NCBI GenBank assembly: GCA_965199175.1
Contig: OZ240684.1
Coordinates: forward strand, 372,001 to 436,000
Direction: 5' to 3'
Source of the DNA: G963923945 sp965199175
Lineage (GTDB): Bacteria; Pseudomonadota; Alphaproteobacteria; G963923945
Length of the DNA stretch: 64,000 bases
Program-made: the position numbers and the translations under genes
Shown here: piece after piece, positions 26,106 to 34,202 of the stretch
How positions within the stretch are numbered: position 1 is the first letter of the stretch
Layout: each line of letters starts with the position of its first letter
The notes under the pieces: generated by a model
What the model was told of the DNA's origin: nothing
Databases searched by the model: none
Seen by the model: the letters and a program-made list of their open reading frames with translations, nothing else

Positions 26106-26318
26106 ATGTCGATTGCTGATTTTCGCCGCATGAGTGAAGATGAATTGCGAGAGCGGCTGCTTGAATTAAAAAAAGAGAGGTTTAACTTGCGTTTTCAAAG
26201 AGCCAGCGGTCAGTTGGAAAACACCGCCCGTTTCCGTGTATTACGCCGTGATATTGCCCGTATTCTGACGATATGTGCAGAGCGTCAGCGTTCTGAAACC
26301 TCTGGTGAGGTGGTCTGA
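26106..26318 (+). CDS. rpmC: 50S ribosomal protein L29
   Basis: Small two-helix protein at the tunnel exit next to L23. 70 residues: ADFRRMSEDELRERLLELKK and FNLRFQRASGQLENTARFRV. The last base of its stop is the A of the rpsQ start codon (TGATG). Confidence 0.97.
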   Translation: MSIADFRRMSEDELRERLLELKKERFNLRFQRASGQLENTARFRVLRRDIARILTICAERQRSETSGEVV

Positions 26319-26578
26319 TGCCCCGGCGTATTCTCCAGGGTCGGGTGGTGTCCAATGGCGGTGAGAAAACCGTTGTGGTTCGGGTTGAGCGTCGCCTCAT
26401 GCATCCGGTTTATAAGAAATATATTACCCGCTCTAAGAAATATGCTGCCCATGATGAAGGCAACAGATGCGCGATCGGCGATACGGTGCGTATTCAGGAA
26501 ACCAAACCGTTTTCCCGGCGCAAAACCTGGATTGTGTTGGCTGAAACCGGTCAGGTTGCCGGTCAGGGGGCAGTATGA
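26318..26578 (+). CDS. rpsQ: 30S ribosomal protein S17
   Basis: OB-fold 16S rRNA binder needed early in 30S assembly. 86 residues: MPRRILQGRVVSNGGEKTVV, RRLMHPVYKKYITRSKKYAA and GDTVRIQETKPFSRRKTW. Overlaps both neighbours: one base with rpmC and four with rplN. Confidence 0.97.
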   Translation: MPRRILQGRVVSNGGEKTVVVRVERRLMHPVYKKYITRSKKYAAHDEGNRCAIGDTVRIQETKPFSRRKTWIVLAETGQVAGQGAV

Positions 26579-26943
26579 TTCAGATGCAAACCAATTTGTC
26601 GGTGGCTGATAATTCTGGTGCGCGCCATGTCCAATGCATCAAGGTGCTTGGGGGTTCCAAGCGCAAAACTGCCGGGGTTGGTGATGTTATTATCGTTTCG
26701 GTGAAAGAGGCTATCCCGCGTGGCCGGGTCAAAAAAGGCGAAATTCACCGGGCGGTGATTGTCCGCACCACCAAGGAAATTCGCCGTGATGATGGTTCAT
26801 TTATTCGCTTTGATAACAATGCGGCGGTCTTGATTAACAATCAGGGTGAACCTTTGGGGACACGTATTTTTGGTCCGGTTACCCGCGATTTGCGCAGCAA
26901 AAACTATATGAAAATTATTTCTCTGGCCCCGGAAGTTTTGTGA
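26575..26943 (+). CDS. rplN: 50S ribosomal protein L14
   Basis: Interface protein contacting 16S helix 44; also the docking site of the silencing factor RsfS. 122 residues, no insert: MIQMQTNLSVADNSGARHVQ, GDVIIVSVKEAIPRG and NAAVLINNQGEPLGTRIFGP. Starts in the rpsQ stop (ATGA overlap). Confidence 0.98.
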   Translation: MIQMQTNLSVADNSGARHVQCIKVLGGSKRKTAGVGDVIIVSVKEAIPRGRVKKGEIHRAVIVRTTKEIRRDDGSFIRFDNNAAVLINNQGEPLGTRIFGPVTRDLRSKNYMKIISLAPEVL

Positions 26944-26945
26944 GT

Positions 26946-27299
26946 ATGGTCATGACGAAATTAAAGATTAAAACGAAATTAAAGATTAAAAAAGGTGATA
27001 ACGTGGTCGTGGTCACGGGTCGCGATAAGGGTCTGAAAGGTGAAGTTCTTCGGGTAATCCCCTCAGCACGGCGGGTTTTGGTCCAGGGGGTGAATAAAGT
27101 CAGTAAGCATAACAAACCTTCTTTGAAGACTCAGGGCGGTATTGAGAAGACAGAAATTCCTATCCATATTTCCAATATTGCGATTGTTGATCCCAAAGAC
27201 GGGACCCCGACCCGGGTAGGGTATCGGTATCTGGAAGGCGGAAAAAAAGTGCGCTTTGCCAAAAAATCAGGCGAAGTTCTTGATCAAGGTTCAAAATGA
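26946..27299 (+). CDS. rplX: 50S ribosomal protein L24 with duplicated N-terminal hexapeptide
   Basis: Early-assembly 23S rRNA binder with a KOW motif (KKGDNVVVVTGRDKGLKGEV). 117 residues if started at the ATG at 26946; a GTG at 26940 and an ATG at 26952 are also in frame. The N-terminus carries TKLKIK twice, encoded by a perfect 18-bp tandem duplication (26955-26990) that lengthens the usual short lead before the KOW domain by six residues. Confidence 0.95.
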   Translation: MVMTKLKIKTKLKIKKGDNVVVVTGRDKGLKGEVLRVIPSARRVLVQGVNKVSKHNKPSLKTQGGIEKTEIPIHISNIAIVDPKDGTPTRVGYRYLEGGKKVRFAKKSGEVLDQGSK

Positions 27300-27309
27300 G
27301 TTTGTAACA

Positions 27310-27852
27310 ATGGCCCGATTACAGGAGCATTATGAGGCGGTGGTCAAGCCGTCTTTGATTGAACAATTTGGATATGACAATCCGATGAAGGCACCGCGTT
27401 TGAGTAAAATCGTCCTCAATATGGGGGTCGGTGAGGCGATTGCTGATTCCAAGCGGCTGACTGCAGCGGTTGACGACATGACCCGTATTGCCGGCCAAAA
27501 GCCGGTGGTGACACGGGCCAAGAAGTCGGTTGCTTCTTTCAAGTTACGCGAAGGGATGAAAATTGGTTGTATGGTGACCCTACGCCGGAGCCGGATGTAT
27601 GAATTTCTTGATCGACTGGTCAATATTGCGTTGCCACGGGTACGTGATTTTCGCGGTGTGTCGCCAAAAAGTTTTGATGGCCATGGCAACTATTCGATGG
27701 GTTTGAAAGAGCAGATTGTTTTCCCCGAAATCGACTATGACAAAGTTGATAAGATTCGTGGTCTTGATATTTCCATTGTCACCACTGCTGGTAGTGACGA
27801 TGAGGCACGGGCTCTTTTGAAGGGATTTGATATGCCTTTTACTGTTGAGTGA
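27310..27852 (+). CDS. rplE: 50S ribosomal protein L5
   Basis: Binds 5S rRNA and contacts P-site tRNA. 180 residues: MARLQEHYEAVVKPSLIEQF, LNMGVGEAIADSKRLTAAVD and the loop region TLRRSRMYEFLDRLVNIALP. I start it at the ATG at 27310, 10 bp after rplX. The frame is open back to 27256, but those codons overlap rplX and match nothing in L5. No strong SD, so coupling to rplX is likely. Confidence 0.97.
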   Translation: MARLQEHYEAVVKPSLIEQFGYDNPMKAPRLSKIVLNMGVGEAIADSKRLTAAVDDMTRIAGQKPVVTRAKKSVASFKLREGMKIGCMVTLRRSRMYEFLDRLVNIALPRVRDFRGVSPKSFDGHGNYSMGLKEQIVFPEIDYDKVDKIRGLDISIVTTAGSDDEARALLKGFDMPFTVE

Positions 27853-27873
27853 TGCTGAAAACGAGGATTGAGA

Positions 27874-28179
27874 ATGGCTAAGAAAAGCTCTGTGGAAAAA
27901 AATAAGAAACGCATGCGTCTGGTCCGGTCTCATGCGGCCAGACGGGCTCGATTGAAGGCACAAGCCAGAAATTTGACTTTGCTGCCTGAGGAGCGTTTTG
28001 CTGCGCGTCTGAAATTGGCAGAATTGCCCCGCAATTCTTCCCGGACCCGGGTGCGTGGCCGATGTGCGCTCACTGGTCGGGCGCGGGGATATTATCGAAA
28101 ATTCAAAATGTCGCGTATTGCCTTGCGCAAACTGGCTTCGGCTGGCCTGGTGACCGGCGTTGTGAAATCAAGTTGGTAG
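27874..28179 (+). CDS. rpsN: 30S ribosomal protein S14 (zinc-free type)
   Basis: Head protein. 101 residues, the long form without the CxxC zinc ribbon: MAKKSSVEKNKKRMRLVRSH, ELPRNSSRTRVRGRCALTGR and the C-terminal LRKLASAGLVTGVVKSSW. The start is the ATG at 27874 with CGAGGA upstream; an in-frame TTG at 27868 is unlikely. Confidence 0.97.
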   Translation: MAKKSSVEKNKKRMRLVRSHAARRARLKAQARNLTLLPEERFAARLKLAELPRNSSRTRVRGRCALTGRARGYYRKFKMSRIALRKLASAGLVTGVVKSSW

Positions 28180-28191
28180 AGGAAAAAAGCA

Positions 28192-28590
28192 ATGAGCTTG
28201 TCTGATCCCCTCGGCGATATGCTGACTCGTATCCGAAACGGCCAGCAAGCCCGTAAGGATTCTATTGTCACTCCGGCTTCGCGGTTACGGGGCAATGTTT
28301 TGAATGTTTTGAAAAAAGAAGGCTATATCCGGGCTTTTTCGGTGCTTGAGGACCAGGCACCTGGGCGTCATTTTAAGGTTGAGCTGAAATATCATGATGG
28401 TGGTCCGGTTATCCGGGAGATTTCCCGGGTTTCTAAGCCGGGTCGGCGGGTTTACTCCAAAGTCAGGGATATCCCCTATTATTACGGTGGTTTAGGAACG
28501 ATTATTCTGTCGACTCCCCGTGGTGTGATGTCAGATGCCGAGGCACGGTCAGCCAATGTTGGTGGCGAGATTTTATGCCAGATTTTTTAG
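28192..28590 (+). CDS. rpsH: 30S ribosomal protein S8
   Basis: Central-domain 16S rRNA binder and, in E. coli, the repressor of the spc operon. 132 residues: DPLGDMLTRIRNGQQARKDS and the C-terminal STPRGVMSDAEARSANVGGE. AGAGGAAAAA precedes the ATG. A 108-bp gap, unusually wide for this operon, follows before rplF. Confidence 0.97.
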   Translation: MSLSDPLGDMLTRIRNGQQARKDSIVTPASRLRGNVLNVLKKEGYIRAFSVLEDQAPGRHFKVELKYHDGGPVIREISRVSKPGRRVYSKVRDIPYYYGGLGTIILSTPRGVMSDAEARSANVGGEILCQIF

Positions 28591-28701
28591 CCGGTTTCTG
28601 ATTGATTCTTCGGGTTGGTTATGCGGTTGCTTTTCACGCATCATGATCTTTGACATTCAGAAAAGATAAGAATAAGACAAGGAAAGATAAGGAATTGATT
28701 G

Positions 28702-29235
28702 ATGTCCCGAACTGGAAAAGTCCCGGTTTCTGTTCCCGATGATGTGGAGATTGCTCTTGAGGCCGGTGTGGTGCATGCCAAGGGCAGGCATGGTTCTTTG
28801 TCTTATGATTTTGGTGAGACTGTGGATGTTGCTTTTAAGGATAAAGAGATTGTTGTGACGCCGAAGGGCAAGACCCGGCAGGCACGTTCCATATGGGGGA
28901 CGGCCCGCTCACGGATTGATAATGTTGTTCGCGGTGTGAGTGAGGGGTTTAGTAAAGTTTTAGACGTCAATGGTGTTGGGTATCGGGTTGAAGTTAAGGC
29001 AGGATCCCTTGAATTGCAGCTTGGGTATTCTCACCCGGTCATTTTCCCTATCCCTGAGGGAATTGATATTCGGTGTCCCAAACCGGTACAGGTTGTGATT
29101 TCCGGGGCAGACAAGCAAAAGGTGGGTCAGGTGGCTGCGGATATTCGGGCATTGCGCAGCCCTGAGCCGTATAAAGGTAAGGGAATTAAATACGCTGATG
29201 AGCGTATCGTGAGAAAAGAAGGCAAGAAAAAGTAA
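28702..29235 (+). CDS. rplF: 50S ribosomal protein L6
   Basis: Lies at the sarcin-ricin loop and the factor-binding site. 177 residues with MSRTGKVPVSVPDDVEIALE and the C-terminal RSPEPYKGKGIKYADERIVR. Start at the ATG at 28702; an in-frame TTG one codon upstream is an alternative. The spacer before it contains AGATAAG repeated (AAAGATAAGAA, then GAAAGATAAGGA). Confidence 0.97.
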   Translation: MSRTGKVPVSVPDDVEIALEAGVVHAKGRHGSLSYDFGETVDVAFKDKEIVVTPKGKTRQARSIWGTARSRIDNVVRGVSEGFSKVLDVNGVGYRVEVKAGSLELQLGYSHPVIFPIPEGIDIRCPKPVQVVISGADKQKVGQVAADIRALRSPEPYKGKGIKYADERIVRKEGKKK

Positions 29236-29249
29236 GTGGGTTTGTAACG

Positions 29250-29606
29250 ATGTCGAATGCCAATATTTTGTTCAGACGCCGCCGGAAGCGCACCCGTGGA
29301 CGGTTGCGTAAATTTGCCAAAAACCGGCTCCGGTTGTCGGTTTTTCGTTCCAGCCGCCATATCCATGCCCAGATCATTGATGATTCTCAGGGGCGTACTG
29401 TGGCGGCGGCTTCCAGTCTTGAGGAAGTTTTGAAGATCAAGAAAGGTTCTGATGTTGCAGCTGCGCGTGCTGTGGGTCAGCTGATTGCGCAAAGAGCACT
29501 GAAAGCGGGTATTGAAAAGGTTGTTTTTGACCGTGGTGCGTATCTTTACCATGGTCGTGTCAAAGCACTGGCCGAATCGGTGCGTGAAGGTGGTTTGGGT
29601 TTTTAA
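29250..29606 (+). CDS. rplR: 50S ribosomal protein L18
   Basis: 5S rRNA binder. 118 residues: RRRKRTRGRLRKFAKNRLRL, SVFRSSRHIHAQIIDDSQG and the C-terminal YHGRVKALAESVREGGLGF. Its stop sits in TTTTTAAGGAG, so the stop codon overlaps the SD of the next frame. Confidence 0.97.
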   Translation: MSNANILFRRRRKRTRGRLRKFAKNRLRLSVFRSSRHIHAQIIDDSQGRTVAAASSLEEVLKIKKGSDVAAARAVGQLIAQRALKAGIEKVVFDRGAYLYHGRVKALAESVREGGLGF

Positions 29607-29618
29607 GGAGATTTTTTG

Positions 29619-29639
29619 ATGGCTAAGACCAATGGCTGA
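29619..29639 (+). other. Six-codon mini-ORF overlapping the rpsE start
   Basis: ATG at 29619 reads MAKTNG and stops at 29637-29639. The strong SD AAGGAG (29605-29610) is ideally spaced for this ATG rather than for the rpsE ATG at 29632, which lies inside the mini-ORF in another frame. It may be a coupling leader or the remnant of an earlier S5 start. Translation is unproven. Confidence 0.35.
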
Positions 29640-30390
29640 ACAGACCAGCCAACAACAACACACCGATTCGATCGATTCGGGTAAGACTGATTCTTCTGAG
29701 GCTTCTCCGGTTGAAGAGAAAGCCTCTGCTGTTTCGGATCAGGAAACGGGTGCTTCGGATTCTGGTTCGGCCCGGTCTGTCGGAAATGCTCAGAAGAGTG
29801 GGAAAAATCCATCTTCAGGGCGTGGTGGTCGCCAGTCCAGGCGGGGTGATGGCGGTGGACGGCGGCGCCGTGAGGAGCGCAGCGATGAACCACAGCTGAT
29901 TGAGAAGCTGGTGAGTATCAATCGGGTTGCCAAAGTGGTTAAAGGAGGACGTCGATTTGGGTTTGCGGCCCTGGTGGTGGTCGGAGATGGCTCGGGCCAG
30001 GTCGGGCATGGAGCCGGTAAAGCACGTGAAGTCCCCGAAGCCATTCGTAAAGCAACCGAAGATGCTAAGCGCACGATGATCAGGGTTCCTCTGCGTGAGG
30101 GGCGGACTCTTCATCACGATATCCAGGGGCGTTTTGACGCCGGGAGAGTTGTTTTGCGTGCTGCTCCGCCAGGGACTGGAATCATCGCCGGTGGTCCGAT
30201 GCGGGCTGTTTTTGAATCCCTTGGGGTGCAGGATGTGGTGGCTAAATCAGTGGGAAGTTCCAACCCCCATAATATGATTCGGGCGACTTTCAGTGCGTTG
30301 CAAAATATGAATTCGCCGCGCGGTATTGCGGCTAAGCGGGGGCTGAAGCCCGCTGATATTGTTGATCGCCGTGCGGGTACCAATTCATGA
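29632..30390 (+). CDS. rpsE: 30S ribosomal protein S5 with long N-terminal extension
   Basis: Part of the mRNA entry helicase and the fidelity centre. 252 residues, against about 170-200 usually. The normal body starts near residue 83 (LIEKLVSINRVAKVVKGGRR) and is complete (GKAREVPEAIRKATEDAKR; GTGIIAGGPMRAVFESLG). The first 80 or so residues are extra: Ser/Glu/Asp-rich (about 1-50), then Gly/Arg-rich (about 58-82). The ATG at 29632 lies within a six-codon ORF that has the better SD. Thin support for a later start: the open frame and codon bias continue through the extension. Confidence 0.93.
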   Translation: MAEQTSQQQHTDSIDSGKTDSSEASPVEEKASAVSDQETGASDSGSARSVGNAQKSGKNPSSGRGGRQSRRGDGGGRRRREERSDEPQLIEKLVSINRVAKVVKGGRRFGFAALVVVGDGSGQVGHGAGKAREVPEAIRKATEDAKRTMIRVPLREGRTLHHDIQGRFDAGRVVLRAAPPGTGIIAGGPMRAVFESLGVQDVVAKSVGSSNPHNMIRATFSALQNMNSPRGIAAKRGLKPADIVDRRAGTNS

Positions 30391-30400
30391 GGAGGACATA

Positions 30401-30598
30401 ATGGGTTCTCAGATTAAGGTAACCCAGATTGCCAGTGCCATCGGCGGGACCAAAGCACAGCGTGCGACATTGGTTGGTTTGGGTTTGAATAAAATCCGTT
30501 GTTGTCGGCTCCTTGAGGATACCCCGGCAATACGCGGTATGATTCGCAAAATTGATCATCTCGTTACCTTTGAGGAAGTAAAGGAAACAAAAAGATGA
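30401..30598 (+). CDS. rpmD: 50S ribosomal protein L30
   Basis: Small 23S rRNA-binding protein. 65 residues from the ATG at 30401, which has the strong SD GAGGAGG overlapping the rpsE stop: IKVTQIASAIGGTKAQRATL, GLGLNKIRC and RGMIRKIDHLVTFEEV. The open frame continues upstream to a TTG at 30359, but that part overlaps rpsE and is not used. Overlaps rplO by four bases. Confidence 0.97.
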   Translation: MGSQIKVTQIASAIGGTKAQRATLVGLGLNKIRCCRLLEDTPAIRGMIRKIDHLVTFEEVKETKR

Positions 30599-31110
30599 AG
30601 CTGAATGAAATTCGCGATAACAAGGGGGCGCATAAACGTCGTATGCGGGTTGGGCGTGGTATCGGTTCAGGCAAAGGCAAGACCTGTGGTCGTGGTGTCA
30701 AAGGGCAAAAATCACGCAGCGGTGTCAGTATTAAAGGATTTGAAGGCGGGCAAATGCCGCTTCATATGCGCTTGCCCAAGCAGGGATTTACCAATATTTT
30801 TCGCAAGCGATACGCTTTGCTGAATGTGGGCCGTCTTCAGGCGGCGATTGATGCGGGTAAGCTGGATCCGGGCAAAGAAATCGATTCTACAGCACTGGTT
30901 TCCAGCGGGGTTATTCGCCGTTGTTTCGATGGGGTTCGCCTCCTGGCGAAAGGTCAGTTAACGTCTCAGGTTAAGATTAAAGTTGTTGCTGCTTCCCGGG
31001 CTGCTTTGGCGGCGGTTGAAAAAGCCGGTGGTTCGGTGACTATCTTGTCACCCTCACCGGTTGGTCAGGCGGAAGCACCGTCTTCTTCATCGGCTGATCA
31101 AGATCGCTGA
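30595..31110 (+). CDS. rplO: 50S ribosomal protein L15
   Basis: Late-assembly 23S rRNA binder. 171 residues: MKLNEIRDNKGAHKRRMRVG, GRGVKGQKSRSGVSIKGFEG and the globular end VAASRAALAAVEKAGGSVTI. A tail of about 20 Ser/Ala/Asp-rich residues follows the normal C-terminus. Three bases separate it from secY. Confidence 0.97.
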   Translation: MKLNEIRDNKGAHKRRMRVGRGIGSGKGKTCGRGVKGQKSRSGVSIKGFEGGQMPLHMRLPKQGFTNIFRKRYALLNVGRLQAAIDAGKLDPGKEIDSTALVSSGVIRRCFDGVRLLAKGQLTSQVKIKVVAASRAALAAVEKAGGSVTILSPSPVGQAEAPSSSSADQDR

Positions 31111-31113
31111 CCG

Positions 31114-32457
31114 ATGGCATCGGTTGCTGAACAACTTGCTTCGAATATCAATTTCGGAGTCATCGCGAAGGCCGAAGAGCTCAAGAAGCGTCTGTGGTTT
31201 ACGCTATTTGTTCTGATTGTTTACCGGCTGGGTACATATGTGCCGATACCCGGGATTGATCCAACGGCGTTACAGGATATTTTTGAGCGCAGCGGTGGCG
31301 GCGTTTTGGGTATCTTTAACATGTTTGCCGGGGGTGCTCTTGGTCGTATGACCATTTTTGCCCTTAATCTCATTCCCTATATTTCGGCCAGCATCATCAT
31401 GCAGCTGATGACGGTGGTATCACCAAAATTGGCCCAGTTGAAGAAAGAAGGGGAAAGTGGCCGCAAAAAAATCAACCAATATAGCCGTTATGGTGCGGTT
31501 ATTTTGTCGGCATTCCAGGCGTATGGTATCGCGATTGGTTTAGAGAATATGCAAGGCCCATCGGGTTCAGCAGCGATTGATCCGGGGACTTTTTTCCGGG
31601 TGACCACGGTTGTTACTCTGGTTGGTGGGAGCATTTTTTTGATGTGGTTGGGTGAGCAAGTCACGCAACGGGGCATTGGTAATGGTATTTCCCTGATTAT
31701 CTTTGCCGGTATTGTGGCTGAGTTACCCGGTGCTCTGGTTTCAACCCTGGAGCTGGGGCGGGCCGGTGCATTATCAACCTTTTTGATTTTGGGTCTTTTG
31801 CTGATGGCTGTTGCGGTTATCGCTTTTATTGTCTTTATGGAGCGGGCTCAGCGGCGTTTGATCATTCAATATCCTAAGCGTCAGTCGGGGAATAAAATGT
31901 ATGGCGGGGAGAGTTCTTATCTGCCGCTTAAGCTCAACACTTCCGGGGTTATTCCGCCGATTTTTGCCAGTTCCCTGCTGTTGATGCCGATTACAATCGC
32001 CAGCTTTAGTGCCAATCAGGGTCCGGAATGGCTGACTGTTCTGACGTCTTATCTGGGGCGGGGTCAGCCGCTGTATCTGGCCATTTATATCGGTATGATT
32101 GTCTTTTTTGCCTTTTTCTATACCGCTGTTGTCTTTAACCCTCAGGAAACGGCTGATAATCTTAAGAAATATGGCGGGTTTCTTCCCGGTATCCGGCCGG
32201 GAGAAAACACAGCCCGCTATCTGGATTATGTCCTGACGCGTTTGACGGTTATTGGTGCGATTTACCTTTCTGCGGTCTGTCTCCTTCCTGAATTATTGAT
32301 CTCGGAATATTCGGTACCGTTTTATTTTGGCGGGACCAGCTTATTGATTGTTGTGACGGTTACCATGGATACGGTTGCTCAGGTTCAGTCTCATTTAATT
32401 GCGCATCAATATGAGGGATTGGTGAAACACTCTAATTTACGCGGGAGTCGGCGTTGA
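31114..32457 (+). CDS. secY: Preprotein translocase subunit SecY
   Basis: Forms the inner-membrane channel for protein export and insertion together with SecE. 447 residues with ten hydrophobic spans. RLGTYVPIPGID opens the first span and plug region; GLVKHSNLRGSRR ends the C-terminal tail. The last bases overlap the TTG start of adk, so SecY and adenylate kinase are translationally linked. Confidence 0.98.
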   Translation: MASVAEQLASNINFGVIAKAEELKKRLWFTLFVLIVYRLGTYVPIPGIDPTALQDIFERSGGGVLGIFNMFAGGALGRMTIFALNLIPYISASIIMQLMTVVSPKLAQLKKEGESGRKKINQYSRYGAVILSAFQAYGIAIGLENMQGPSGSAAIDPGTFFRVTTVVTLVGGSIFLMWLGEQVTQRGIGNGISLIIFAGIVAELPGALVSTLELGRAGALSTFLILGLLLMAVAVIAFIVFMERAQRRLIIQYPKRQSGNKMYGGESSYLPLKLNTSGVIPPIFASSLLLMPITIASFSANQGPEWLTVLTSYLGRGQPLYLAIYIGMIVFFAFFYTAVVFNPQETADNLKKYGGFLPGIRPGENTARYLDYVLTRLTVIGAIYLSAVCLLPELLISEYSVPFYFGGTSLLIVVTVTMDTVAQVQSHLIAHQYEGLVKHSNLRGSRR

Positions 32458-33041
32458 ATATTGTTTTGCTGGGTCCTCCGGGGGCTGGAAAAGGGACGCA
32501 GGCTGAGCGCCTGGTGCGGGAGCGGGGTATGGTCCAGTTTTCGACCGGCGACATGTTGCGCGCAGCGGTGGCCTCAGGCAGTGCGCTTGGGCAACAGGTT
32601 AAAGATGTGATGGATCGTGGTGATTTGGTATCGGATGATCTGGTGATTGGGATCATTTCTGAACGTATTGATCAGGGGGGATGCCAAAACGGTTTTATTC
32701 TGGATGGTTTTCCACGGACTTTGGCCCAGGCTCAGGCTCTTGACAGGATGCTGGTAGAAAAAAAATTGTCTCTGGATAAGGTTGTGCGTATTGATATCCC
32801 GGAAGAAGTTCTTTTTTCCCGGATTGAAGGCCGGGCTGGTGAGGCTGCACAAGGGGCGGCTCGTGCGGATGATACACCGGATGTTTTGCGCCGCCGGCTT
32901 GATGTTTATGATGAACAGACGGCTCCTATCATTCCGTTTTATGATCAAACCAGGCGGCTTGAATATATTGATGGTGTGGGGGATGTTGATGAGGTTGCGG
33001 CCCGTATAGCGGCGGTTTTGGATGGCTGTGGCGATGATTGA
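32454..33041 (+). CDS. adk: Adenylate kinase
   Basis: Balances ATP, ADP and AMP in the cytoplasm. 195 residues, short-LID type as in other alphaproteobacteria: the zinc-finger LID is replaced by a short stretch after SRIEGRAGE. P-loop GPPGAGKGT (residues 7-15), STGDMLRAAV and DGFPRTLAQAQ are intact. It starts at a TTG (32454) overlapping the secY stop. The 160-bp gap behind it has a small GACCA/TGGTC hairpin with TTTT (33093-33110), a weak terminator at best. Confidence 0.97.
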   Translation: MNIVLLGPPGAGKGTQAERLVRERGMVQFSTGDMLRAAVASGSALGQQVKDVMDRGDLVSDDLVIGIISERIDQGGCQNGFILDGFPRTLAQAQALDRMLVEKKLSLDKVVRIDIPEEVLFSRIEGRAGEAAQGAARADDTPDVLRRRLDVYDEQTAPIIPFYDQTRRLEYIDGVGDVDEVAARIAAVLDGCGDD

Positions 33042-33201
33042 CAGACAATCTCCTGCCCCTATAATCGCGCCGCTCTTTTTGGTTTTTAACCGGACCATTT
33101 TTGGTCTTTTCTCTGACCATTTTATGCAGGTTGGGGTGTTGGTCGGTACCCGGAGAGTGGGTAAATCCGGACAGGCTCTTTGAAGGACAGGAGGATAAGC
33201 T

Positions 33202-33573
33202 GTGGCGCGTATTGCAGGCGTTAATATTCCGACAGCCAAGCGTGTCGAGGTGGCATTGACCTATATTCATGGTATTGGTCGCAGCAAGGCATCATCGATT
33301 TGTCAGCGTTTGGATCTGCCCAGACAGCGGCGGGTGGCTGATTTAACCGAAGATGAGATCATCCGTATGCGTGAAGTCATTGATGCTGATTATCAGGTAG
33401 AGGGTGATTTACGTCGCCAGACGGCGATGAATATCAAACGGTTGATGGATTTGGGTTGTTATCGTGGTTTGCGTCATCGTAAGGGGTTGCCGGTGCGGGG
33501 CCAACGTACCCATACCAATGCCCGTACGCGTAAGGGCAAAGCGAACCCCATTGCTGGCAAGAAAAAGGTTTAG
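33202..33573 (+). CDS. rpsM: 30S ribosomal protein S13
   Basis: Head protein contacting P-site tRNA and bridging to L5. 123 residues: ARIAGVNIPTAKRVEVALTY, HGIGRSKASSICQRL and GQRTHTNARTRKGKANPIAG. GTG start at 33202 with the strong SD AGGAGGATAAG. First gene of the alpha operon after a 160-bp gap. Confidence 0.98.
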   Translation: MARIAGVNIPTAKRVEVALTYIHGIGRSKASSICQRLDLPRQRRVADLTEDEIIRMREVIDADYQVEGDLRRQTAMNIKRLMDLGCYRGLRHRKGLPVRGQRTHTNARTRKGKANPIAGKKKV

Positions 33574-33581
33574 AGGATTGT

Positions 33582-33974
33582 ATGGCTAAAACGGCAACCG
33601 CCCGTGTGCGCCGCCGCGAGCGCAAGAATATCACGGCAGGTGTGGCGCATGTCAGTGCTACATTTAACAATACTATTATCACCATTGCGGATGCTCAGGG
33701 GAATGCTATTTCCTGGTCTTCGGCAGGAAGTTGTGGGTTCAAGGGGTCCCGGAAATCGACTCCCTATGCTGCTCAGATGGCGGCTGAAGATGCTGGCCGC
33801 CGGGCCCAGGAACATGGGATGAAGACACTGGAAATTTTGGTTTCTGGCCCTGGTTCTGGTCGCGAATCAGCATTGCGGGCTTTGAATGCTGTGGGGTTTG
33901 ATATTACATCGATTCGTGATGTTACCCCTATTCCCCACAACGGGTGTCGGCCACCCAAGAGACGTCGGGTATAA
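33582..33974 (+). CDS. rpsK: 30S ribosomal protein S11
   Basis: Platform protein near the anti-SD helix. 130 residues: GVAHVSATFNNTIITIADAQ, GFKGSRKSTPYAAQMAAEDA and the C-terminal DVTPIPHNGCRPPKRRRV. The last three codons (CGG GTA TAA) form the first of four tandem 9-bp units, so four in-frame stop codons follow one another. Confidence 0.98.
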   Translation: MAKTATARVRRRERKNITAGVAHVSATFNNTIITIADAQGNAISWSSAGSCGFKGSRKSTPYAAQMAAEDAGRRAQEHGMKTLEILVSGPGSGRESALRALNAVGFDITSIRDVTPIPHNGCRPPKRRRV

Positions 33975-34001
33975 CGGGTATAACGGGTATAACGGGTATA
34001 A
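33966..34001. repeat. 9-bp tandem repeat, 4 copies, at the rpsK stop
   Basis: CGGGTATAA is repeated four times without mismatch (33966, 33975, 33984, 33993). The first copy holds the last two sense codons and the stop of rpsK. Beyond it the spacer to rpoA carries TTCAGTAA-type repeats (34137-34180). Confidence 0.92.
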
Positions 34002-34202
34002 AATGTATTGAGGGGTATCAATTTAATTGGGGGTATATCATTGACCCGGGAAGATTCCGGGGAGTATCCCAGGTTATCACTGCCGAAAATTGATGTATTT
34101 GAGGCTGTGTTTTAATTTGAGACTGTATTTTGAAAAGTTCAGTAACTCTAAAAAATTCAGTAATTTTAAAAAGAATTCAGTGCGAGAAAACGTGAGGAAA
34201 TC

